DNA of 64,000 bases from assembly GCA_017992055.1 (NCBI GenBank), contig JAGOPK010000010.1:1-64000 (forward strand). The letters run 5' to 3'. The position numbers and the translations under genes were made by a program. This stretch comes from Burkholderiaceae bacterium (GTDB taxonomy: Bacteria; Pseudomonadota; Gammaproteobacteria; Burkholderiales; Burkholderiaceae_C). This document shows, piece by piece, positions 50,333-59,926 of this stretch. Under the pieces are notes generated by a model. The model searched no databases, was not told where the DNA came from, and was given only the letters and a program-made list of their open reading frames with translations. Position 1 is the stretch's first letter; each line of letters begins with the position of its first letter.

Positions 50333-51931
50333 ATGAAGCTGCGCACCCTGCTGGCCGCTCTGGCCGCCGCCACCGGCCTGACCGCCACCGCCCAACCCGT
50401 CGCGACCCCCATGCCTCTTGCCAACCGACACGACCAGGCCGTCGCCGGCCGCTATGCCCAGCGCGAGGCCGACTGGCGCAACGGCGCCGTGGTCTACCAG
50501 GTGCTGGTCGACCGCTTCGCGCCCAGCGCCGACCTGCCGGCCAAGCGCCACCTGTACCCGGCGCCCAAGACCCTGCGCGCCTGGACCGACGAGCCGCGCC
50601 AGGGCCGCTACCTGGAGCGCGAAAAGCTCTGGAGCCACGAGATCGACTTTTGGGGCGGCGACCTGGCCAGCACCGCGTCCCGGCTCGACCATGTGCAGCA
50701 GCTGGGCGCCGACGTGCTGTACCTGAACCCCATCGTGCTGGCCACCACCAACCACAAGTACGACGCGCTGGACTATCTGCAGATCTCGCCCGAATACGGC
50801 ACGCGCGAGGACCTGCGGCGCCTGGGTGCCGCGGCCAGGGCGCGTGGCCTGAAGCTGGTGCTGGACGGCGTGTTCAACCACATGGGCCGCAACTCGCCCA
50901 AGTACCGCGCGGCCGAGGCCGGCGACGCCACCTACAAGGACTGGTTCGTCTTCGGCCCGCAGTACCAGGGCGGCACGCGCACCTGGTGGAATGCGCAGAA
51001 CCTGCCCGAGCTGAACCTGGAGAACCCGGCCGTGCGCCAGCACCTCTGGGAAGCGCCCGACTCAGTGGTGCGCAGCTATCTGCGCGACGGCGCCGACGGC
51101 TGGCGCCTGGACGTGGCCTTCGACATCGGCTTCAAGCACCTGCAGGCGCTGACCGACGCCGTCCATGCCGAGAAGCCCGGCTCGCTGGTGGTGGGCGAGA
51201 TCCCCAACTACCCGCGCGAGTGGTTTCCGTCGGTGGATGGCGTGATGCACTTCGGCCTGCGCAAGCTGCTGATCGCGCTGGCCCGCGGCGAGCTGGACGG
51301 CGCCAGCTTCCAGCGCCTGGTGTCGCGCATGATCGGCGATGCCGACTACGAGCACCTGCTCAAGAGCTGGGTCTACCTCGACAACCACGACACGCCGCGG
51401 CTGGCCACGGCGATCCCCCAGCCGGCCGCGCGCCGCCTGGCCCAGGTGCTGCAGTTCACCCTGCCCGGCAGCGTCAACCTGTACTACGGCAGCGAGGTCG
51501 GCATGGAGGGCGACGACGACCCCGAGATGCGCGGGGCCATGCGCTGGGACCGCGTGGCCGCCGGCCATCCCGAGCTGGCCTGGACCCAGCAGCTGGTGGC
51601 GCTGCGCAAGAAGCATCGCGCGCTGCGCGTGGGCGACTTCCGCACGCTGGAGGCCAGCGGCAACGTCATCGCCTTCCAGCGCCACACCGACCGCGTGGCC
51701 GACTCGGTGCTGGTGCTGGTCAACCCGTCCGGCAGCGAGCAGCGCAGCACGGTGCTGGTCACCGATTCCAAGCTGATGGATGGCGAGACCCTGGTCGACG
51801 TGCTCGGCGGCCGCGCCTTCAGCCTGCAGGGCGCGCTGCTGCAGACCACGCTGCCGCCGCAGTCGGCCTTTGTGCTGACGCCGCGGCTGGCCACGCCGGG
51901 CGGCTACAGCAACTTCAAGCGCGTGCAGTGA
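50333..51931 (+). CDS. exported GH13 amylase/neopullulanase-type enzyme
   Basis: The 532-residue protein has a signal peptide (cleavage after TATAQ, about residue 21) and a GH13 barrel beginning VVYQVLVDRFAPS. Catalytic residues are aspartate 260 (WRLDVAF), glutamate 289 (VVGEIPN) and aspartate 353 (DNHDTPR). It lacks the N-terminal domain of cytoplasmic maltogenic amylases. Exact product specificity is unknown. It is in the malKEFG operon; its stop is shared with the GTG start of the next GH13 gene. The periplasm is its likely place of action, trimming dextrins before MalE. Confidence 0.92.
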   Translation: MKLRTLLAALAAATGLTATAQPVATPMPLANRHDQAVAGRYAQREADWRNGAVVYQVLVDRFAPSADLPAKRHLYPAPKTLRAWTDEPRQGRYLEREKLWSHEIDFWGGDLASTASRLDHVQQLGADVLYLNPIVLATTNHKYDALDYLQISPEYGTREDLRRLGAAARARGLKLVLDGVFNHMGRNSPKYRAAEAGDATYKDWFVFGPQYQGGTRTWWNAQNLPELNLENPAVRQHLWEAPDSVVRSYLRDGADGWRLDVAFDIGFKHLQALTDAVHAEKPGSLVVGEIPNYPREWFPSVDGVMHFGLRKLLIALARGELDGASFQRLVSRMIGDADYEHLLKSWVYLDNHDTPRLATAIPQPAARRLAQVLQFTLPGSVNLYYGSEVGMEGDDDPEMRGAMRWDRVAAGHPELAWTQQLVALRKKHRALRVGDFRTLEASGNVIAFQRHTDRVADSVLVLVNPSGSEQRSTVLVTDSKLMDGETLVDVLGGRAFSLQGALLQTTLPPQSAFVLTPRLATPGGYSNFKRVQ

Positions 51932-54633
51932 GCCTCGCCACCCGCCTGCCGGCCCTGGCCGTGCTGCTGGCCGCGCTGTTGGCGGCGTCGGCGGCATCCG
52001 GCGCACCGGCGGCCTGCCGCGACGATCCGCTGCAGGGCCGCGCCCTGTACTGGCGCGGCAGCGTCAACGGCTGGACCGCCGACGAGCGCCAGCGCCTGCG
52101 CTGGGCCTGCGACCGCTGGAGCGGCGTGTTTGCGCTGGCCGGCGAGCAGCGCTTCAAGATCGGCGACGAGGCCTGGAGCGCCGATGCCAACTTCGGCGAA
52201 GGCACGGCACCCGACCGTCTCGCAGCCCAGGGCCGCGACCTGCTGCGGCAGCTGCCGGCCGCCACCTACCGCGTCAGCCTGCAGCCCCAGGCCCAGGGCG
52301 GCCCGCAGCTGAGCCTCCAGGCCTGCCCCGAAGCGCCCCGGCCCTGGGACCGCCAGCCGCCACGGCTGCGCGTCGATGGCGATGCCGCCACGCCGCGCAG
52401 CTTTCTGCTGCAGTGCGACGCGTTCTACCTGAACCTGCGCAGCGAACGGCCGCAGACGGTGCAGGCCACCGACGCCCAGGGCCAGCCCCTGCCCGGCCTG
52501 GCGCCGCTGGCCGTGCCGGCCGGCGAGCACACGCTGCGCCTGGCGCGCGGCGAGCAGGGGCGCTGGCACCTGCAGGCCGGCCCGCTGAACTTTGCCGATC
52601 CGCGCGAACCCAGCGTGCGCGATCCGGTGGCCGCCGGCCTGCGCTACGACTCGCGCGATGTGGCCCACCGCTCGCCATTCGGCGCCGTGCCCGCCGGCAG
52701 CACGCTGCGTTTTGCCGTTGGCGCACCGCCGGGTGTTGAGTCGCTGACCCTGGTGGTCGAGCGCCGCGTGCTCGAAGGCAACCAGGAGCGCCTGCACTAC
52801 GAGCCGCTGGCGCGCGTGGCCATGGTGCGCGAGCCCGCTGCCGACGGTGGCGAGCGCTTCGTCGCCCAGCATCGCTTCGATGCGGTGGGTGTGCACGGCC
52901 ACTGGTTCGAGGCCCAGATCGGCGGCCAGCGCTATGCGCTGCACAACAACGCCGACGCCGTGGCCTGGACGCGCGAAAAAGGCAGCGGCGGCCTGGCCAC
53001 GGTCGATCCGCTGCCCGCCGACCCGGCCCGCGTGCGGCGCATGCGCATCAGCGTGCACCAGCCGGGGTTTGCCGTGCCGTCCTGGGCCGCCGATGCCATC
53101 TGGTACCAGGTCTTCCCCGAGCGCTTCCGCAATGGCGATGCGTCCAACGATCCCCAGCCCGGCCACCAGCGCTACCAGCGCCATGGCATCGAGCGCCATG
53201 CGCGCTGGCTGGAACTGCCCTACAAGCCCGGCAGCGGCGATGGCAGCGACGGCGTCTACAACAACGACTTCTTCGGCGGCGACCTGGCCGGCCTGACCGA
53301 CAAGCTGCCGCACCTGCAGCGCCTGGGCGTGACCACGATCTACAGCACGCCGCTGTTCAAGGCCGCCAGCAACCACAAGTACGACCATGCCGACTACCGG
53401 CAGATCGACCCCGGCTTCGGCCGCAATGCCGACTTCGAGCGCCTGACGCGCGAGGCGGCGCGGCGCGGCATGCGCATCGTGCCCGACGCCTCGTTCAACC
53501 ACACCGGCAGCGACTCGGTCTACTTCGACCGCTACGGCAACCATGGCGGCGCCGATTCGCCCGGCGCCTTTGCCAACGGCCGGCCCAACCCGGCCTCGCC
53601 CTGGGCGCGCTGGTACCGCTTCGACCTGGCGCAGACCGAGCCGGACAAGCAGTACCAGGGCTGGCTGAACGTGCCCGACCTGCCCGAGGTCGACAAGGCC
53701 GATGCCGGCTGGCGCGACTTTGCCTTCCGCGCGCCCGACTCCATCACCCGGCTGTGGCTGGGGCGCGGCGCGGCCGGCTGGCGCATGGACGTGGCGCCCT
53801 ATGTGGCCGATGACTTCTGGCGCGAGTGGCGGGCCGTGGTCAAGGCCAGCAATCCCGAGGCCATCACCGTGGCCGAGACCTGGTTCGAGCCGGCCAAGCA
53901 CCTGCTGGGCGACATGTTCGACGCCAGCATGAACTACGTCTTCCGCAATGCCGTGCTCGACTGGGCGCGTGGCGGCAGCGCACGCGAGATGACCGCCCAG
54001 CTGGAGCTGCTGCGCGAGCAGCTGCCGGCGCCGGCCCTGCATGCGATGCTGAACCTGCTGTCCAGCCACGATGTGCCACGCGCGCTGACCGTGCTGGGCG
54101 ACGAGGGCCCGGCCACGCCGGCCGCCCAGCGTGCGCTGGCACGGCAGCGCTTTGTGCTGGCCACGCGGCTGCAGATGGCCTGGCCCGGCGCGCCCATGGT
54201 CTATTACGGCGACGAGGTCGGCATGACCGGCGGCGACGACCCCTACAACCGCGGCCCCTATCCCTGGGCCGACCAGGGCGGTGCGCCCGACACCGCGCTG
54301 GAGGACGAACTGCGCCGGCTGATCGCGCTGCGCCGGGCGCACCCGGTGCTGTCGCGCGGCACGCTGCTGGCGCCGCTGTGGGTGGACGACGAGGTGCTGG
54401 TGGTGGCGCGCCGGCTGGACGACGGCCAGGCCGCCGGCCCACGCTGGGCCATCACCGCCTTCAGCAATGCCGACGGGCCGCGCCGGCTGCGTGTGCGCCT
54501 GCCCGAAGGCGCGCCGGCCAGCGGCTGGCGCGACCTGCTGGCACCTGCGGCACCTGCGGCGCCACGCTCGGCCGCGCAAGGTGAACTGCCGATCGAGCTG
54601 CCGGCCCGTGGCGCGGCCTGGCTGCTGCCCTGA
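51928..54633 (+). CDS. large exported GH13 cyclomaltodextrinase/alpha-amylase-type enzyme
   Basis: The 901-residue protein starts at GTG 51928, overlapping the previous stop (GTGA). A signal peptide ends near SAASGA (about residue 27). About 350 residues of non-catalytic N-terminal domains follow, including a starch-binding-like start (LYWRGSVNGWT ... FKIGDEAWSADANFG) and a neopullulanase-type N-domain. The barrel begins IWYQVFPERFRNGD, with catalytic aspartate 621 (WRMDVAP), glutamate 650 (TVAETWFE) and aspartate 715 (SSHDVPR), the motif set of cyclomaltodextrinase/neopullulanase. The extra N-terminal part suggests binding of polymeric starch. It ends the malK operon. Confidence 0.92.
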   Translation: MSLATRLPALAVLLAALLAASAASGAPAACRDDPLQGRALYWRGSVNGWTADERQRLRWACDRWSGVFALAGEQRFKIGDEAWSADANFGEGTAPDRLAAQGRDLLRQLPAATYRVSLQPQAQGGPQLSLQACPEAPRPWDRQPPRLRVDGDAATPRSFLLQCDAFYLNLRSERPQTVQATDAQGQPLPGLAPLAVPAGEHTLRLARGEQGRWHLQAGPLNFADPREPSVRDPVAAGLRYDSRDVAHRSPFGAVPAGSTLRFAVGAPPGVESLTLVVERRVLEGNQERLHYEPLARVAMVREPAADGGERFVAQHRFDAVGVHGHWFEAQIGGQRYALHNNADAVAWTREKGSGGLATVDPLPADPARVRRMRISVHQPGFAVPSWAADAIWYQVFPERFRNGDASNDPQPGHQRYQRHGIERHARWLELPYKPGSGDGSDGVYNNDFFGGDLAGLTDKLPHLQRLGVTTIYSTPLFKAASNHKYDHADYRQIDPGFGRNADFERLTREAARRGMRIVPDASFNHTGSDSVYFDRYGNHGGADSPGAFANGRPNPASPWARWYRFDLAQTEPDKQYQGWLNVPDLPEVDKADAGWRDFAFRAPDSITRLWLGRGAAGWRMDVAPYVADDFWREWRAVVKASNPEAITVAETWFEPAKHLLGDMFDASMNYVFRNAVLDWARGGSAREMTAQLELLREQLPAPALHAMLNLLSSHDVPRALTVLGDEGPATPAAQRALARQRFVLATRLQMAWPGAPMVYYGDEVGMTGGDDPYNRGPYPWADQGGAPDTALEDELRRLIALRRAHPVLSRGTLLAPLWVDDEVLVVARRLDDGQAAGPRWAITAFSNADGPRRLRVRLPEGAPASGWRDLLAPAAPAAPRSAAQGELPIELPARGAAWLLP

Positions 54634-54660
54634 GCCCGGCCGAGGGCGCCCTCTGGCTGG

Positions 54661-55479
54661 CTAGCGGAAGGGCTCGATGTCGGTCTGGCGGCCCGACCAC
54701 AGGTCGAACATGGCCACCACCCGCGCCAGGTTGGACAGGCGGTGCTTGTCGGCCGTGCCGTAGCGCAGCTTCTTCAGGCCCAGCAGGCTGCGGTAGCCAT
54801 AGCGTGTGCCGCCCAGGCGTTCGAGCATCACGCCCCACTGCATCTCGCCCGGGGCCACCACGCTCAGGCCCATGAAGCGGATGTCGCCATGGTTCTCGAT
54901 GCGCAGGTGCACGCGGTCGGCATCCTGGTGCACCAGGCGGATGGCATAAGGCACCAGGGCCGACGAGCGGTTGTCGCTGTGCACGAAGAACAGGTCGCGG
55001 CCGCGCTGCAGGTCGGCCAGCGTGTAGTCGGGCCGCGGCGTGGTGCTGCCCGGCGTCTCCACCGCATACGAGTCGCGGATCAGCACCTGGCGCTTGCGGT
55101 CGGTGTAGCTCCAGTACGGCAGGCCCTTGAGCTGGGACACGGCACCGAAGCGCGCCAGCTGCTCATCCAGCCCGCCGGGCAGCACGGCGCTGGCCGTCAG
55201 GCGGATCAGCAGGCCATGGTCGGTCTGGCGCAGCAGGCTGCAATCGGGCCGCGGGCCGTCCTGGCGGTCGGCATCGATCCAGCACTGCAGCAGCGGCGGC
55301 CGGTCCACCGGCGGAAAGGCCGGCGGCGGTGCACTGCCGCACTGCGGCGTGGCATCACCCCAGGCCCGGACGGCCGGGGCGGCCAGCCCCAGGGCGCCGG
55401 CCCCCAGCAGCCCGGCCCAGCCCAGCAGCCGACGGCGCAGCGGGCAGGCCGGTTGGGCGGCGGTATCGGACGCGGGCAT
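54661..55479 (-). CDS. unrecognised exported protein with Tat-like signal
   Basis: I do not recognise a family. The 272-residue protein has a signal with consecutive arginines (PLRRRLLGWAGLLGAGALGL, cleavage near VRA, residue 39), compatible with Tat export. The mature part has two early cysteines (QCG, LQCWID) and strand-rich segments such as RVHLRIENHGDIRFMGLSVV. It lies between the amylase operon (convergent) and the TonB-dependent receptor (same strand, 47 bp upstream of its start), so it may be cotranscribed with the receptor and assist glucan uptake; that is inference only. Confidence 0.65.
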   Translation of the reverse strand: MPASDTAAQPACPLRRRLLGWAGLLGAGALGLAAPAVRAWGDATPQCGSAPPPAFPPVDRPPLLQCWIDADRQDGPRPDCSLLRQTDHGLLIRLTASAVLPGGLDEQLARFGAVSQLKGLPYWSYTDRKRQVLIRDSYAVETPGSTTPRPDYTLADLQRGRDLFFVHSDNRSSALVPYAIRLVHQDADRVHLRIENHGDIRFMGLSVVAPGEMQWGVMLERLGGTRYGYRSLLGLKKLRYGTADKHRLSNLARVVAMFDLWSGRQTDIEPFR

Positions 55480-55526
55480 CCGGCAATGCTAATCGCAGCG
55501 CCGGCTGCAGCGCCGGATGACCGGCA

Positions 55527-58253
55527 TCAGAAGCGGTAGCTGGCCTGCAGCGCGTAGTTCTTGCCGTACTTGGCCGACGACGAGATCTCCTGCGCACCGT
55601 CGGCATTCAGGCGGTACTTCTGGAAGGTGGCGTCGGTCAGGTTGTTGACCTGGAACACCAGCGACAGGCCGGCCACCGGACCGGACCTGAACTCGTAGCC
55701 CATCTGGAAGTCGACGATGGTCTCGCCCTTGATGTAGGTGAGCTTGCGTTCGTACTCGTTGGTGGTGAACTCGCCGATGAAGTCGGAGCGGTCACGCACG
55801 CCGACGCGGGCCGAGAAGCCGTCCTTCTCGTAGTAGGCGCTGAGGTTGGTGACGCGCTTGGACAGGCCGGGCAGGCCCATGCGCGTGGCGCCGCCGCCGA
55901 TGGAGTTGGGAATGTCCACCGAGCTGTGCGTGTCGGAGTAGTTCACGTACAGGCCAAAGCCGGCCAGGCTGGGCGACAGCAGGTCCAGCGGCACATTGGC
56001 GGTCAGCTCGAAGCCCGAGATGTTGCCGCCCTTGCCGTTTTTCGGGCCCGAGTAGTCCAGCGTCGGATAGCCGCTCAGGCCGTACTTGCTGGACAGGATG
56101 TCGCTCTTGAACGACTCCTGGTAGATGAAGGTGTCGAGCTTGCGGTAGAAGCCGGCCGCGCCCACGTAGGCACGCTTGCCGAAGTACTTCTCGTAGCCCA
56201 GGTCCAGCGTGGTGGCGCGGAACGGGTCCAGCTGCGGATTGCCGCCGCTGCCGCTGTGGTTGCCGCTGCAGCTCTTGGGGTTGCTGGCCGGCGACCAGCA
56301 TTCGTAGATGGCATTGGCGCGCATGTCGCGCATGGTCGGCCGGGCCAGCATCTTGCCCATGCCGAAGCGCGCGATCTGGTCGTTGCCCAGTTCGAAGGTC
56401 AGGTTCAGGCTGGGCAGCACGTCGTTGTAGGACTTGCTGCCGCTCTGCTGCACCGTCTCCTTGACCACGTAGACATTGGGGCCGCCGTTGACGTCGTCCC
56501 AGGTGGCCACGGTGGCGTCGTTGAGGCCGCGCGAGCTCTGCTCGGTCTTGACGAACTGCACGCCCAGGTTGCCGCGCACCGGCACGCCGGCCAGCTTGCT
56601 GTCGATGTCGAGCTTGGCAAAGGTGTTCAGCACCTTCTCCTCGACCTTCCAGTTCTTCATGATCGCCCAGGTCTGGTCGCCCATGTCGGTGTACTGGTAG
56701 ACGGTGTCGATCAGCGCCAGCGAATCCCAGCCCAGGATCTGGATGTCCGACAGGCCGGCACGGATCGGCGAGGCATTGGGCAGCTTGGCGCTGTTGGCAC
56801 CCGACTTGAAGCTCAGCGAGCCCTCGGTCATGCCCAGGGTCTTGCTGCGGTTGGAGTAGTGCGCGCCAACGGTGAAGCCGTTGAAGTAGGCGTTGTCCAG
56901 GCCGCGGCTCAGGCTCAGGCGCAGCGTGTCCATCTTGTCGTCGATGCTGGGCTTCTTCAGCCAGCCCTTGCCCCAGGGCGTGTCGCCCAGCAGCAGGGTG
57001 TTGGCATCGGTCAGGTTGCCGCTGAACGAGAAGGCCGGGATGCTGCCGCGGCTGTCGAAGCTCAGCGAGCCGGTGCTGCCGGTGACGGCATTGGAGTCGA
57101 TCGCCGTTTCCTTGCGCTTGCTCTTGGAATGCGCCAGGTCGACGATGGCCGACCAGCCGTCGGCCAGCGTGAAGCGGTTGTTCCAGCCCAGCGCCAGGTT
57201 CTCGTCCTCCTGGCGGTTGCCGATGGTCTGCACGATGCCGGTGACGCCGGAGATGGTGCCGGCCACGGCCACGCCGTTGACGAGGGTGGCGTTGCTCAGC
57301 GTGCCGTTGTTGAAGTTGGGGAAGGCCACCTGGTGCTTCAGCGAGGTGCGCTCGGTGGTCGAGGCCAGCAGGTCCAGCGTGGTGCTGTAGCTCTTGCTGG
57401 GCTTGATCTCGACCACGGCCATCACGCCGTCGCGGGTGTATTCGCTGCGGCTGGTGGCCTGGGTCACGCTCTTCTGGAACGGCAGCTTGGTGCCGTCGGA
57501 GAAGGTGCCGCTGTCGTCGAAGCTGTTGACCTCGCGCCCGGTGTTGTCACCGGTCTTGCGCGACACGCCCAGGGCCACGCCGATGGTCTTGTTGAACTGG
57601 TCGATGTACGAGAAGCTGAAGTTGTCGCCCTTGCCGCGCGGCGGCTGGCCCACGTTGTTGACCTGGCGGCCATAGCCCAGCATCAGCTTACGGCCATCGA
57701 AGCTCAGCGGACGCACGGTCTGCAGGTCGATGGTGCCCGAGATGCCCTGGCCCATCAGGCTGGCGTCGGGGGTCTTGTACAGCACCACGCCGCTGAGCAG
57801 CTCGGACGGGTAGGCGTCGAACTCCACGCCGCGGCCATCGCCCGGGTTGACCTGCTCGCGGCCGTTGAGCAGCGTGGTCGCAAAGTCCGGCGGCATGCCG
57901 CGCACGCTGACCTGGCTGGCGCGGCCGTCGCCGCTGCGCTGCGCGGCCACGCCGGGCAGGCGGGCGATCGAGTCGGCGATGCTCACGTCGGGCAGCTTGC
58001 CCAGGTCTTCGGCCGAGATGGCCTCGACCACGCCGTCGGCGTTTTTCTTCACCGAGATGGCGCTCTCGATGGCGCGGCGGATGCCGGTGACCACCACCTC
58101 CTGCGCCGGCGCTGCGGCCTGCTGGGCCAGGGCCAGCTCGCTGGCGCCAGCGCCCAGCAGCAGCACGCAGCCCACGGCCACCGGCCGCAGCCCGCAACGG
58201 AGAGGGGAAACGCGGCCGGCGGACCGCGCACGCTGGATGGATCGGCTCTTCAT
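55527..58253 (-). CDS. TonB-dependent receptor, MalA-type (maltodextrin uptake likely)
   Basis: The 908-residue outer-membrane receptor has a signal peptide (cleavage near LALAQQ, residue 44), a TonB-box-like EVVVTGIRRAIESA, and the plug domain (VVEAISAEDLGKLPDVSIADSIARLPGV), the pattern of the Xanthomonas/Caulobacter TIGR01782 group that includes Caulobacter MalA. A long 22-strand barrel ends in aromatic YRF. A strong AGGAG site precedes ATG 58253. Ligand assignment rests on context: HexR-like operators upstream, glucokinase genes next door and the mal genes. No LamB-type porin is present. Confidence 0.92.
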   Translation of the reverse strand: MKSRSIQRARSAGRVSPLRCGLRPVAVGCVLLLGAGASELALAQQAAAPAQEVVVTGIRRAIESAISVKKNADGVVEAISAEDLGKLPDVSIADSIARLPGVAAQRSGDGRASQVSVRGMPPDFATTLLNGREQVNPGDGRGVEFDAYPSELLSGVVLYKTPDASLMGQGISGTIDLQTVRPLSFDGRKLMLGYGRQVNNVGQPPRGKGDNFSFSYIDQFNKTIGVALGVSRKTGDNTGREVNSFDDSGTFSDGTKLPFQKSVTQATSRSEYTRDGVMAVVEIKPSKSYSTTLDLLASTTERTSLKHQVAFPNFNNGTLSNATLVNGVAVAGTISGVTGIVQTIGNRQEDENLALGWNNRFTLADGWSAIVDLAHSKSKRKETAIDSNAVTGSTGSLSFDSRGSIPAFSFSGNLTDANTLLLGDTPWGKGWLKKPSIDDKMDTLRLSLSRGLDNAYFNGFTVGAHYSNRSKTLGMTEGSLSFKSGANSAKLPNASPIRAGLSDIQILGWDSLALIDTVYQYTDMGDQTWAIMKNWKVEEKVLNTFAKLDIDSKLAGVPVRGNLGVQFVKTEQSSRGLNDATVATWDDVNGGPNVYVVKETVQQSGSKSYNDVLPSLNLTFELGNDQIARFGMGKMLARPTMRDMRANAIYECWSPASNPKSCSGNHSGSGGNPQLDPFRATTLDLGYEKYFGKRAYVGAAGFYRKLDTFIYQESFKSDILSSKYGLSGYPTLDYSGPKNGKGGNISGFELTANVPLDLLSPSLAGFGLYVNYSDTHSSVDIPNSIGGGATRMGLPGLSKRVTNLSAYYEKDGFSARVGVRDRSDFIGEFTTNEYERKLTYIKGETIVDFQMGYEFRSGPVAGLSLVFQVNNLTDATFQKYRLNADGAQEISSSAKYGKNYALQASYRF

Positions 58254-58355
58254 GTGTATCTCCTCGTGCCCAAGAAACCCCTTGTGCACCCGCTGGGCAA
58301 CGTGGGCCCGGCAGCGTCGGCACAAGGACTGCAAAAAACTGCAACGCCGCCATCT

Positions 58356-58370
58356 TGTACTAAAACTAGA
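58356..58370. promoter_or_regulatory. HexR-like operator 5 (weak, upstream of the receptor)
   Basis: TGTAC-TAAAA-CTAGA matches eight of ten palindrome arm positions, 103 bp upstream of the receptor start. It is the most degenerate copy. The 377-bp gap 58254-58630 otherwise holds operator 6 and no gene. Confidence 0.4.
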
Positions 58371-58508
58371 TGGATTGCCAAGCCTGCGCCCGAGCGTCAA
58401 CGGGGCCGAAATCCTCGCTCCCCTGCGTGAAACGCCATGTAACTCACTATCAACTAGGGAAAGCACGGGGTTTGAGTTGCACAAAGGCAACGCCGTGGTT
58501 TTGATCGA

Positions 58509-58523
58509 TGTAGGCGTACTACA
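58509..58523. promoter_or_regulatory. HexR-like operator 6 (between receptor and glucokinase)
   Basis: TGTAG-GCGTA-CTACA has perfect arms, extended to ATGTAG/CTACAT. It is in the gap between the TonB-dependent receptor and the upstream glucokinase. Confidence 0.8.
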
Positions 58524-58630
58524 TGATCGACGGATCCATTGCCCTGTCCTGGGGCCAGAACGACGCCCAGGCTGGCGCCGGCCCGGCGATCGGGCCCTGC
58601 GAGAGGCGAGGGAGGGACGGGAGCGGACGC

Positions 58631-59692
58631 TCAGGCCGTGGCGGCCAGGTGCTGCTCGATGGCCAGCGCAGCGCCGTCCAGCGCCACCAGGGTGTCGGTG
58701 ATCAGCGCCGTGGGCACGGCGGCCAGGTAGTCGCGGAAGCGCCCCTTGGCCTCGAAGCGCTCGCGGAAGGCCGAGGCGAAGAAGCGATCGGCAAAGCGCG
58801 GCACGATGCCGCCGCCGATGTACAGGCCGCCACGGGCACCGACGGTGAGCACCACATTGCCGGCGAAGCTGCCCAGCAGCGCGCAGAACAGGTCCAGCGT
58901 CTGCCCGGCCAGCGCGTCGCTGCCGTCCAGGGCCGCGGCGACGATGGCCTCGGTGCTGGCCGCAGCGCCGGCCGACGGCGGGTGTCCCTGCACCTCACCC
59001 AGGGCCGCATGCAGCAGCGGCAGGCCGATGCCCGACAGCAGGCGCTCGGCCGAGACATGGGCGTACTGCCGGCGCACCACGGCAATCACCGCGGCCTCCA
59101 GCGCGTCGCCGGCGGCCAGCGTGGCATGCCCACCCTCGCCGGGCAGGGCCACCCAGCGCCCGCCGGCCGGCACCACCGCGCCCACGCCCAGGCCGGTGCC
59201 GGGGCCGACCACGGCCAGCGGCGCGTCGCTGCGCGGCGGCTGGCCATGGGCACGCCGCTGCGCGCCGCTCAGGCGCGGCAGCGACAAGGCCAGCGCCTCG
59301 AAGTCGTTGAGCAGCAGCAGCGACTCCAGGCCCAGCGCGCGACGCACCGCCTCGCGCGAAAAGTCCCAGTGGCTGTTGGTGAAGGCCACGCGATCGCCGC
59401 CCACCGCGGTGGCCACGGCAAAGGCCGCATGCCGCGGCGCGCAGTCGGTCACGCCCCGCGAGGCCAGCGTGGCCAGGTAGGCCTGGGTCGCCTCGGCCGG
59501 GCCGGCATGGGCAGGCACCGGCAGGGTGCACAGCTGCGCCACCTTGGCGCCCGGCTGCGCGATCCAGCCGAAGCGCGCATTGGTGCCACCGATGTCGGCC
59601 ACCAGCCGCGGATGGCCGCCCTGCCCCGCCACAAGCGGGGACGGGCCCTGGGCGCCGGGCGAAGGCAGGGAATGAGCGGTCGTCAAGGCCAC
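58631..59692 (-). CDS. glk: glucokinase (stand-alone, ROK-independent Glk family)
   Basis: The product (about 353 residues) phosphorylates glucose with ATP. It has the phosphate-1 motif LVADIGGTNARF (DIGGT at 33-37), FTNSHWDFS, LLLLNDFEAL, VVGPGTGLGVGAVV, GEGGHATLA and GLYIGGGIVPRF, all of the bacterial Glk (Glucokinase, non-ROK) family. GTG 59692 is chosen as the nearest start before DIGGT without poor upstream sequence; it lacks a clear ribosome site. It lies upstream of the TonB-dependent receptor and is divergent from the glucokinase-HexR fusion gene. Confidence 0.92.
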   Translation of the reverse strand: MALTTAHSLPSPGAQGPSPLVAGQGGHPRLVADIGGTNARFGWIAQPGAKVAQLCTLPVPAHAGPAEATQAYLATLASRGVTDCAPRHAAFAVATAVGGDRVAFTNSHWDFSREAVRRALGLESLLLLNDFEALALSLPRLSGAQRRAHGQPPRSDAPLAVVGPGTGLGVGAVVPAGGRWVALPGEGGHATLAAGDALEAAVIAVVRRQYAHVSAERLLSGIGLPLLHAALGEVQGHPPSAGAAASTEAIVAAALDGSDALAGQTLDLFCALLGSFAGNVVLTVGARGGLYIGGGIVPRFADRFFASAFRERFEAKGRFRDYLAAVPTALITDTLVALDGAALAIEQHLAATA

Positions 59693-59810
59693 GTTGGATG
59701 CGTCTCGAGGGCAAGGAGAAGGCAGGGCCGGCCCGCCGATGGGCCAGGCCAGCAACCCCCGGGCCAGCTTGGCATGGGCCATGCCAACAGCCCGGCCGGG
59801 GCGCGCGGAA

Positions 59811-59825
59811 GGTAGCAAAACTACA
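59811..59825. promoter_or_regulatory. HexR-like operator 7 (glk/glk-hexR divergent region)
   Basis: GGTAG-CAAAA-CTACA matches the repeated palindrome with one outer mismatch; its inner 13-mer equals operator 1 exactly. It is 119 bp upstream of the stand-alone glucokinase start. Confidence 0.75.
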
Positions 59826-59926
59826 GCGCGCCGTCCAGCCGCAGCTTCCCCAATGCGGTGCGCTGGGGCTTCGCCCTTCCCTCGTGTGGGGCGGGCCGCA
59901 GCCGCGCATCCAAGGGGAAGCGCCGA

